From NCBI GenBank assembly GCA_005888955.1, contig VBCS01000396.1:1-7573 (forward strand): DNA of 7,573 nt. Direction: 5' to 3'. Every line of letters starts with the position of its first letter. Position 1 is the first letter of the stretch. The translations under genes were made by a program, and so were the position numbers. The notes under the pieces were generated by a model. The model saw nothing but the letters and a program-made list of their open reading frames with translations. It was not told the DNA's origin and ran no database searches. Below are positions 1-5,154 of this stretch, piece after piece. This DNA is from Betaproteobacteria bacterium (lineage in GTDB: Bacteria > Pseudomonadota > Gammaproteobacteria > Burkholderiales > Casimicrobiaceae).

Positions 1-173
1 ATGCCGATCCGTTGCGATTCCGGCCGGTGCCGCGCGATGTAACAAAGGACGGAGCCGTCGTCCAGCGGAGCGTTGTCACGGAACATTGCCGTCGTCACCG
101 CGAGAACCGCCCGATACCAAGGATGGCTCGCGTCATAGCTCGGACGAGAGATAACCGACACATTCTCCCACAC
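1..173 (-). CDS. Unrecognised partial open frame running off the left edge
   Basis: On the minus strand a frame stays open from just below a stop at 180-182 down to base 1, about 59 codons. The first GTG is at 173-171. It reads VWENVSVISRPSYDAS..., then PWYRAVLAVTTAMFRDNAP, then DDGSVLCYIARHRPE. The mix of Trp, Tyr and Phe, and third positions mostly G or C, look protein-like, unlike the Arg-rich products of the other frames here. I do not recognise the family. A faint resemblance to the C-terminal half of SleB-type cell-wall hydrolases is too weak to name it. It lies downstream, on the same strand, of the DUF3455-like fragment but in another frame. It could be the start of a small gene, more gene debris, or chance. 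Confidence 0.28.
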   Translation of the reverse strand, partial: MWENVSVISRPSYDASHPWYRAVLAVTTAMFRDNAPLDDGSVLCYIARHRPESQRIG

Positions 174-247
174 CGCGCCTCAGTGGGCACCCGCCGGCCC
201 CTCGGGACGACGTACCGCGCTGCATACGACGACGCCGAGCGAGCCCT

Positions 248-436
248 CGCAGCGAGGAAATAGTAGTCCGCGGTGTAGGGCATGCGCGCGACCTTTCCCA
301 CCGAAGCGGACGAGCAACCGGTCTTGGGTGCGGCGCTGCCGACTGTACTCACGCGCTGGACGCTCGTGACCTTGCTGAACAAGCCCTCAGGGCCGACCGA
401 CTTGGGCATTGAGGCTGGAGCCGAAGCGGTGGATGA
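248..436 (-). pseudogene. DUF3455-like protein, C-terminal fragment
   Basis: The minus-strand frame through this stretch reads STASAPASMPKS, then GPEGLFSKVTSVQRVSTVG, then AAPKTGC and VGKVARMPYTADYYFLAA. This matches my memory of the C-terminal block of DUF3455 proteins: KVTSVQRV(N/S)TVGG, an AP-TGC segment, then a terminal RVPYTADYYFY. That family is of unknown function and often secreted. The rest of the protein, normally well over 100 residues, is missing, because only about 140 bases separate this point from the divergent dioxygenase gene and they do not resemble the family. A short in-frame gap seems present between the MP and KSVG residues, where the family usually has a hydrophobic WLLL-like strand. 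After FLAA the frame does not stop where expected; it runs on to 95 with Arg-rich sequence. I call it a remnant. The family call rests on remembered consensus and needs a profile search. Confidence 0.5.
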
Positions 437-546
437 AGGCCACCGCGCCGAGCCGGCTCCGACGGCGGCGTGGATAAGGTTGCTGTCGCCTACATGTTCT
501 CCAGTCTAGGTTTCCAAACCGAAGCGTTACCGCGTTGGAGCGGTAC

Positions 547-561
547 AATCCCTAAGGGATT
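547..561. promoter_or_regulatory. Palindrome upstream of the dioxygenase gene
   Basis: AATCCCTAAGGGATT has perfect 6-base arms around a 3-base centre and ends 18 bases before the ATG at 580. A promoter -10-like TACAAT (544-549) overlaps its left arm, but no convincing -35 lies 16-18 bases upstream. A second small inverted repeat, GGTTT-CC-AAACC, sits at 509-520. The arrangement would suit an operator over a promoter or a small leader hairpin. A 15-base palindrome can also occur by chance. Confidence 0.3.
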
Positions 562-579
562 CCGGAGTCGGGTTGACGC

Positions 580-2178
580 ATGCACGCCGAGCTGCGCGCG
601 CAATTGGTCGAGCAGGGCTACGCCGGCCCCGTGCGGGTGCTCGACGAACAGAGCTGCCGGCAAATCGTCGACCGGCTTTCCGACGGCGAGCAGGAACCCG
701 TCGATTGGCGCAAGGGACACGCGGTCAGTTCCTGGGCGTTCTTTCAGATAGCCAGGCAGCCGGCGATCATCGAGCGCGTCTCGTCTTTGCTCGGCGACGA
801 TGTGATGCTGTGGGGCGCCAGCGTTCAGATCCGCACGCCGGATGCCGTCCATCCCTGGCACAGCGACATCGAAATCTCGACGGCTTGGGGTAAATCGGTA
901 TCGGTATGGATCGGTCTCGAACACACGGAGGCCCATTCGTCGCTGTCGCTCATCTCCTATTCCCATCGCTTCGGCGTCACCGTCCAGGAGACGGCGCACC
1001 GCTCCGGCAAACGCCGCCGCGAGATCGGTAACGAAGACGTTCTCCGCTGGGCGACGGAACACGATCCGCGAAGCCGGGTCGTCAACGTCGAGATGACCGA
1101 CGGCGAGGCCCTGTTCCTCGATGGCGCGCTCTGGCACGGATCTCACAATTTCACGCCGAATACGCGCAAGGCGCTCCTGCTTCAGTACGCCGCGCCCGAC
1201 CTGCCCATCCGCATTCCGGATTTCAGCCGTCTCGAATGGCCGGTCCGCGTTCTCGAGAGCCCGCGACCTCCGTGCATCATGGTGAAGGGCACCGCTCGAA
1301 CGGGCGACAACCGCATCGTTTCCGCACCCAAGGCGCCGGCAGCGCACCCCGCGCGCAAGCTCTCGAATCGCGTCTATCCGCTGCGGATTCCGCTCGCGCC
1401 CGATCAGGAGAAAGGCTGGAGGGCGTACCCCATCTTCAGAGGCTCGACGGCGACGCTGCGCGCGCTGACCTGCCACGCCTCGGTATTGACCCATGGCCAA
1501 TGTCCTCATGCTCCGCATCGGCATGACGAGGAAGAGATCCTCATCGTGCTGTCGGGCGAAGTCGACATCGAGGTCCCCGATCTGAAAGGCGCCCCGCAGA
1601 ACGGCCGCATGCGCGTGACGCCGGGCCGATTCGCCTACTATCCACCGCGCTTCGCGCACACGCTGCGCACGGTGAGCGAGGAGCCCGCGAGCTATCTCAT
1701 GCTCAAGTGGCAATGCGCCGCGGGCCCGGGACCGCCACTCGGGTTCGGGCGTTACGACGCGTTCGCGCCGGTCGCTCCTCCAACGCAGGAGAAGGGCTTT
1801 CGCGCGCAGGCTCTGTTCGAGGGCCCGACGGCCTCGCTCACGAAATTGCACTGCCACGCTTCGACGCTGCTTCCGGGCGCGAGCTACAGTCCTCACGTCG
1901 ACGCGCACGACGTGGCCATCGTCATCCTCGAAGGCGAGTTGGAAACGCTCGGAGAGCGCGTGAAGCCGTGCAGTGTGATCTTCCACCCTGCCGGCGAATC
2001 CCATGGAATGCGCAATCCCGGCGGGTCGCCAGCCAGGTACGTGGTGTTCGAGTTCCACGGCGATCGGGCGCGCGCCACGGAGACGCCTGTCACGCCCGAG
2101 ATCGTTCGGGCTCGGAGGCTCATCGATCCGCGGCGCTGGAAGAGCGCCATCAAGCAACTGCTCAAAGTCTCCGTCTGA
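580..2178 (+). CDS. PhyH-family Fe(II)/2-oxoglutarate dioxygenase fused to two cupin domains
   Basis: The 532-residue product has three parts. Residues 1 to about 230 are a phytanoyl-CoA dioxygenase (PhyH)-type domain. Its HxD metal motif is H94-S-D96 (HPWHSDIE), the distal histidine is H186 (LWHGSHNF), and R196 (NTRKALL) is placed to hold 2-oxoglutarate, so this domain looks catalytically complete. Residues about 270-380 and 397-495 are tandem cupins that begin with near-identical QEKG(W/F)RA and share CHAS. Cupin 1 has a full metal set: H313, H315, E319 and H360. Cupin 2 keeps H439 and H475, but D441 and V445 replace the second His and the Glu. There is no signal peptide or membrane segment, so it is probably cytoplasmic. 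The ATG is preceded by GGAG at 564-567, with a long 12-base spacing. The stop lies 5 bases before the glycosyltransferase gene, so it probably oxidises a sugar, glycolipid or small precursor used with that enzyme. The substrate is unknown. An antisense open frame over the gene is a GC artefact. Confidence 0.87.
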   Translation: MHAELRAQLVEQGYAGPVRVLDEQSCRQIVDRLSDGEQEPVDWRKGHAVSSWAFFQIARQPAIIERVSSLLGDDVMLWGASVQIRTPDAVHPWHSDIEISTAWGKSVSVWIGLEHTEAHSSLSLISYSHRFGVTVQETAHRSGKRRREIGNEDVLRWATEHDPRSRVVNVEMTDGEALFLDGALWHGSHNFTPNTRKALLLQYAAPDLPIRIPDFSRLEWPVRVLESPRPPCIMVKGTARTGDNRIVSAPKAPAAHPARKLSNRVYPLRIPLAPDQEKGWRAYPIFRGSTATLRALTCHASVLTHGQCPHAPHRHDEEEILIVLSGEVDIEVPDLKGAPQNGRMRVTPGRFAYYPPRFAHTLRTVSEEPASYLMLKWQCAAGPGPPLGFGRYDAFAPVAPPTQEKGFRAQALFEGPTASLTKLHCHASTLLPGASYSPHVDAHDVAIVILEGELETLGERVKPCSVIFHPAGESHGMRNPGGSPARYVVFEFHGDRARATETPVTPEIVRARRLIDPRRWKSAIKQLLKVSV

Positions 2179-2183
2179 CCCGC

Positions 2184-3389
2184 ATGCCGCGCAAGGACAG
2201 CCGCCCGCATGTCCTGCTGTCGTGGTTCATGGACGACTGGGGTCGGTTCGGCCGTGCCTACGAGCAGATCGCCGCTCATCTGGCCGGGAGCGACAAGATC
2301 GCCCGCGTGCTGTGCCTGCTGCCGGCGGATTGGACGCCGATGACCGGCATGCAATTACCGCTGATCGTGCACGAACATCGCGATAAGCTCTCGGCGATCA
2401 CATTGCGTCCGCACTGCGTTCCCGGTTGGATCCGGCCCTATAGGCTGCGCCGCGCCTTGAACCAGGCGACCCCGCGGAAGTTGCCGGTTCTGCTCGCGCG
2501 AATGCTGGGGTTCTGCCCGGACAACACCCTTCTGTGGCTTTTTCCGCCTCATCCCCTGGCGGAACAGCTCCAAGGATCGATCCCCCGCAAGGCGACGGTC
2601 GTGCACGTGATCGACAACAACGCCATGGACGATACGCGCACGGCCGAGTGGCGAGACTGGGTCGCAGGCCAATATCAGCGCCTCGCGCGAGCCGCCGACT
2701 GGGTTTACGTGAATTCCGAATTCAACCGGGAGATCTTCTCCAGCCTCAACAGCAACACCCATCACTTCACGAATGCGGTCGATCCCGCTTTCTTCGGAAC
2801 GCCCCGCGCGCGAAGGGGGGTGGTCAAGGTCGGCTATCTCGGGTGGGTGACGACGCGGACGGGCGTCGCCATCCTCGAGCATATCGCCGCCGCCAGGCCC
2901 GAGTGGCAGTTGCTGATCGCCGCGCCGGCCACTCCGTACTCGCGCGACCGGCTGCAGACGTTGAGCGCGCGGCGCAACGTCGTGTGGATGACCGACGTCG
3001 AAAAAGCGACGGCGCCCGATTTTCTGGCGAGACTCGACGTTTGCCTCATGCCGCATGTTGAAAGCGCATACAGTAAGAGCATGCATCCGCTGAAGCTCCT
3101 GCAGTATCTCGCGTCCTCGAGGCCGATCGTGACGACGGCGGTTGCCAGCGTCGACCGGTGGGCCGAGCACGTGCGCATCGCCGCCGACGGCCCAGGCTTC
3201 GTCAGGGCGATCGAAGAAACGCTCGTGCACGACACCCCGGGCGCGGCTCTCCGCCGAGTCGAGGCGGTTCAGCGCGAAACATGGGAGATACGGGTCCGCT
3301 CCATGCTCGAACCCATATTGGACGGCTGGAGCGAGCGGGCTCCATCTCGAGAAGCTGCGGGCCTCGGGTATCGCGGCACGGGGGTTTGA
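2184..3389 (+). CDS. GT4-like (GT-B fold) glycosyltransferase
   Basis: The 401-residue protein probably transfers a nucleotide-activated sugar onto a cytoplasmic-side acceptor. The N-terminal half (residues 1 to about 205) opens with RPHVLLSWFMDDWGRFGR and contains WVYVNSEFNREIF (173-185) and HHFTNAVDPAFF (193-204), the usual hinge before the donor domain. The C-terminal half has KVGYLGWVTTRTGVAILEHI (215-234), LDVCLMPHVES (284-294) and MHPLKLLQYLASSRPIVTT (300-318), typical of the donor-binding site of GT4-like enzymes. The second Glu of the EX7E-like motif appears to be Gln307. There are no membrane helices. The ATG at 2184 is 5 bases past the dioxygenase stop with no clear Shine-Dalgarno, so translational coupling is likely. 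The same frame stays open 477 bases upstream inside the dioxygenase gene, but that stretch is Arg-rich non-protein and GT homology begins at this ATG. Donor and acceptor are unknown. Confidence 0.85.
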   Translation: MPRKDSRPHVLLSWFMDDWGRFGRAYEQIAAHLAGSDKIARVLCLLPADWTPMTGMQLPLIVHEHRDKLSAITLRPHCVPGWIRPYRLRRALNQATPRKLPVLLARMLGFCPDNTLLWLFPPHPLAEQLQGSIPRKATVVHVIDNNAMDDTRTAEWRDWVAGQYQRLARAADWVYVNSEFNREIFSSLNSNTHHFTNAVDPAFFGTPRARRGVVKVGYLGWVTTRTGVAILEHIAAARPEWQLLIAAPATPYSRDRLQTLSARRNVVWMTDVEKATAPDFLARLDVCLMPHVESAYSKSMHPLKLLQYLASSRPIVTTAVASVDRWAEHVRIAADGPGFVRAIEETLVHDTPGAALRRVEAVQRETWEIRVRSMLEPILDGWSERAPSREAAGLGYRGTGV

Positions 3390-3411
3390 GACAGCGCTCT
3401 GCGAGTTGACA

Positions 3412-3430
3412 GGTACGTTGGCTACGTACC
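3412..3430 (+). terminator. Stem-loop after the dioxygenase-glycosyltransferase unit
   Basis: GGTACGT and ACGTACC form a perfect 7-base stem around a 5-base loop (TGGCT), 22 bases after the glycosyltransferase stop. No T-run follows (the next bases are GGGCGG), so it is not a classic intrinsic terminator. It could slow RNA decay or assist termination. A TTGACA hexamer (3406-3411) abuts it but has no matching -10. Confidence 0.3.
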
Positions 3431-3453
3431 GGGCGGCGCCGTGGGATCGCCAG

Positions 3454-3514
3454 CTGCCGGTCGCCTCGTCAATGGCCGGTTACCGGAAAATTCCGCGGTG
3501 ATAGCGACCGGCAG
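3454..3514. repeat. Inverted repeat pair, 11-base perfect arms
   Basis: CTGCCGGTCGC (3454-3464) and GCGACCGGCAG (3504-3514) are exact reverse complements separated by 39 bases, giving a 61-base unit. The interior holds a smaller CCGG-TTA-CCGG repeat. The right arm lies exactly where the recognisable glycerate kinase fragment begins. It may be a miniature inverted-repeat element, an extragenic palindrome, or the scar of a rearrangement. No transposase or obvious target-site duplication is seen, so the element type is left open. Confidence 0.45.
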
Positions 3515-3799
3515 GTGTTGGCCGCGAGCGGCCAGATCGCCGACCGTCGCAGTTCGACCTATTCCTGGTGATCGCGGGCCTTGACAGTGATGGTACCGAC
3601 GGGCCTACCGACATTGCAGGGGCCATGGTAGACGGCGGTACGGTAGACCGCGCGCGCGCTCGGCATCGATTTGCGCCAACTTCTCAAGAACTACGACACG
3701 AGCGCGGCATTGAGCCGCATGGACGACGCGATCATCACCGGAGCGACTGGGACCAACGTCAACGACCTCAAGTTTGCAATCGTGGAGGCCGCTCGATGA
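3505..3799 (+). pseudogene. MOFRL-type glycerate 2-kinase, C-terminal fragment with frameshift
   Basis: Glycerate 2-kinases of the MOFRL class phosphorylate D-glycerate with ATP. Two frames together give the family's C-terminal end. The first (to about 3658) reads FDLFLVIAGLDSDGTDGP, then TDIAGAMVDGGTVDRARA. The second (from 3659) reads LGIDLRQLLKNYDTSAAL, then ITGATGTNVNDLKFAIVE, ending at TGA 3797-3799. DGTDGPTDxAGA and TGxTGTNVNDL are hallmarks of the family. The break lies in a CG-dinucleotide run (3649-3658); adding one CG unit restores the frame, so slippage is the likely cause. The preceding frame is closed by a TAG at 3502-3504. The roughly 300 residues normally upstream are absent. 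A few residues also seem lost between the AGLD and SDGTDG segments. The gene is non-functional. The frame from the GTG at 3568 runs to 3879 past the shift, but its second part is nonsense. Confidence 0.75.
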
Positions 3800-3800
3800 T

Positions 3801-3827
3801 CGTGGCGCGAGCAGCGCCGCGTCATTT
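3801..3827 (+). terminator. Possible vestigial intrinsic terminator of the glycerate kinase remnant
   Basis: Two bases after the remnant's stop, CGTGGCGC and GCGCCGCG pair into an 8-base stem (one G-U pair) around the loop GAGCA, followed by TCATTT. The position directly after the reading frame supports a terminator role, but the T tail is short. It would also insulate the OsmC operon from upstream transcription. Confidence 0.38.
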
Positions 3828-3853
3828 GCCCTCGGCTCACCCAAAGCGTAATG

Positions 3854-3882
3854 TTGTATTCACTACCTCAGGTTGCTAAAAC
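3854..3882 (+). promoter_or_regulatory. Candidate sigma70-type promoter for the OsmC-GST operon
   Basis: TTGTAT (3854-3859) and TAAAAC (3877-3882) are 17 bases apart in the most AT-rich stretch of this intergenic region, downstream of the putative terminator and about 70 bases before the OsmC start. Matches to consensus are partial (3 of 6 and 4 of 6). No OxyR, OhrR or other operator was recognised. Confidence 0.3.
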
Positions 3883-3953
3883 AGGGCCGGGTTATCCAAC
3901 GCGCATGTCGTTTGATAACAAGGCTCGAGGCGCAACGAAACAGAAAGAGTTCA

Positions 3954-4472
3954 ATGAAGATAGAAGAGCTTCGAGCCATCCAGGCGCCTATAAAGGAGCG
4001 TTACAAAGAGCACCCCCATACCGCGCTGATCACGCTAAAAGCCCAGGGCCGCCTGGGAGAGGGGGTTACTTGCAACGTTCAAACCGGCAAGGCGCTCGTC
4101 GCGGCAGGGTTGCATCCGGCAACAGGAGGCAATGGACTAAGCGCATGCTCGGGCGACATGTTGCTTGAGGCGCTTGTTGCCTGCGCCGGTGTGACGCTCA
4201 ACGCCGTCGCGACGGCGATAGGCGTCGTTATTCGAAGCGGCGCAGTTCGAGCAGAAGGCGATCTCGATTTTCGCGGCACTTTGGGTGTCGCCAAGGATGC
4301 GCCGGTTGGATTTCAGCGCATCCGCCTTTACTTCGACCTGGAGACCGACGCATCCGAAGATGAGTTGAGTACGCTCGTTCGGTTGACCGAGCGCTATTGC
4401 GTCGTCTATCAAACTCTGCGCCAGCCCCCGGACATAGCTGTGTCGCATCATGTATCCGTGGCCAGGAAGTAA
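3954..4472 (+). CDS. OsmC/Ohr-family protein
   Basis: This 172-residue protein belongs to the OsmC/Ohr superfamily, whose characterised members are cytoplasmic thiol peroxidases that reduce organic hydroperoxides with a Cys pair. The first conserved Cys is C77 in LLEALVACAGVTLNAVA, the central-helix position. The second is C149 in LTERYCVVYQTL, which corresponds to the usual CP(V/I)-x-TL segment with Val in place of Pro. Extra Cys residues are C40 and C65. The Arg and Glu that complete the Ohr site cannot be assigned by eye. The ATG at 3954 was chosen because AGAAAGAG lies just upstream (3942-3949) and homology starts with MKIEELRAIQAPIKERY. A longer frame from 3873 adds 27 unlikely residues. 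Length is within the OsmC range. The stop is 2 bases before the GST start, so the two are co-transcribed. Peroxidase activity is inferred; the subfamily is not settled. Confidence 0.85.
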   Translation: MKIEELRAIQAPIKERYKEHPHTALITLKAQGRLGEGVTCNVQTGKALVAAGLHPATGGNGLSACSGDMLLEALVACAGVTLNAVATAIGVVIRSGAVRAEGDLDFRGTLGVAKDAPVGFQRIRLYFDLETDASEDELSTLVRLTERYCVVYQTLRQPPDIAVSHHVSVARK

Positions 4473-4474
4473 AA

Positions 4475-5095
4475 ATGACAATCAAACTGTATTCCTGGCC
4501 GTCCAGTTCCGGCACGCGCGTTGCATGGGCGCTCGAAGAGCTTGGCGTCCCGTATGAGTACGTTGAACTCGACGCCAAAAAACTCGAGCACCGAACGCCT
4601 CAATACCTCACGATCAATCCGCACGGGAAAGTGCCCGGGCTTTCGGACGGCGACCTGACGTTCTTCGAGTCGGGTGCGATCGTGCTGTATCTCGGCGACA
4701 AGTACGGCGTAGAAAAGCAGCTATGGCCGGGCAGCGCGGGCCAAGCCCGCGCCGATGCAGTTTGTTGGACCGTGTGGGCGATGACCGAGCTGGGCAATTA
4801 CATGATGCAGTATCTATACCATGGGCTCGACACGCCGTTTTCGTACAAGCCCGAAGACCGCAGCAAAGCATGCGCCGAGTACAACCGGTCGCAATTTATC
4901 CGCGGACTCGATGCGCTGCAAGCGCGGCTCCAGAATCGCGAGTACCTGCTCGACGCTTTTTCGCTCGTCGATATTCCGGCCGCAAGCTGGCTGATGTTGG
5001 GCACCAAGTTTGGCATCAAGCTCGACACCCATCCGCGGGTGGCCGACTGGTTAAAGCGCTGCGGGGAGCGTCCCGCACGCAAGCGGGCGCGATAA
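4475..5095 (+). CDS. Glutathione S-transferase family protein
   Basis: This 206-residue cytosolic protein would conjugate or reduce substrates with glutathione. The N-terminal thioredoxin-fold domain (about 1-80) starts MTIKLYSWPSSSGTRVAWAL. One of S10-S12 is the probable thiol-activating residue. P54 in HGKVPGL is the cis-proline, and E65-S66 in FFESGAIVLYLGDKY binds the gamma-glutamyl end of glutathione. The helical C-terminal domain (about 88-200) carries the N-capping SxxD motif at S163-D166 (FSLVDIPAASWLM). The start is set by AGGAAG at 4464-4469, five bases before the ATG and inside the OsmC coding end. An upstream in-frame ATG at 4397 lies inside OsmC and adds no GST sequence. The C-terminus is short and basic (ARKRAR). 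Class (beta, nu, theta or other) is not resolved. With OsmC it suggests peroxide or electrophile detoxification. Confidence 0.88.
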   Translation: MTIKLYSWPSSSGTRVAWALEELGVPYEYVELDAKKLEHRTPQYLTINPHGKVPGLSDGDLTFFESGAIVLYLGDKYGVEKQLWPGSAGQARADAVCWTVWAMTELGNYMMQYLYHGLDTPFSYKPEDRSKACAEYNRSQFIRGLDALQARLQNREYLLDAFSLVDIPAASWLMLGTKFGIKLDTHPRVADWLKRCGERPARKRAR

Positions 5096-5100
5096 GGCAG

Positions 5101-5130
5101 ATCGCGTGACACAGCGGTCCATACCGCGAT
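5101..5130. terminator. Nested inverted repeats in the convergent gap
   Basis: The 59-base gap between the converging GST and crotonase genes holds ATCGCG (5101-5106) pairing with CGCGAT (5125-5130). Inside this is a tighter hairpin, GCGGT-ccat-ACCGC (5114-5127). The two structures overlap and exclude each other. The place fits a bidirectional terminator, but there is no T-run on either strand. Confidence 0.27.
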
Positions 5131-5154
5131 GGCGATGTCGATTCCCTGGCTCGA

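Noticed and set aside
450..459. GAGCCGGCTC perfect 10-base palindrome
   Set aside because: A short GC-only palindrome is expected by chance at this composition and has no gene start close by.
282..509. A 75-codon plus-strand open frame in the left flank
   Set aside because: It is the opposite strand of the DUF3455-like fragment, which gives the better protein reading; it has no motif of its own.
490..2157. A 555-codon open frame antisense to the dioxygenase-cupin gene
   Set aside because: It is very Arg-, Ala- and His-rich with no domain, and it mirrors a gene with clear PhyH and cupin motifs. It follows from high GC at third positions.
1707..2183. A 159-residue N-terminal extension of the glycosyltransferase frame
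   Set aside because: It overlaps the confirmed dioxygenase-cupin gene and is Arg-rich low-quality sequence; glycosyltransferase homology starts at the ATG at 2184.
2355..3230. A 291-codon antisense open frame in the glycosyltransferase gene
   Set aside because: No recognisable motif; it is a GC-driven shadow of a well-supported gene.
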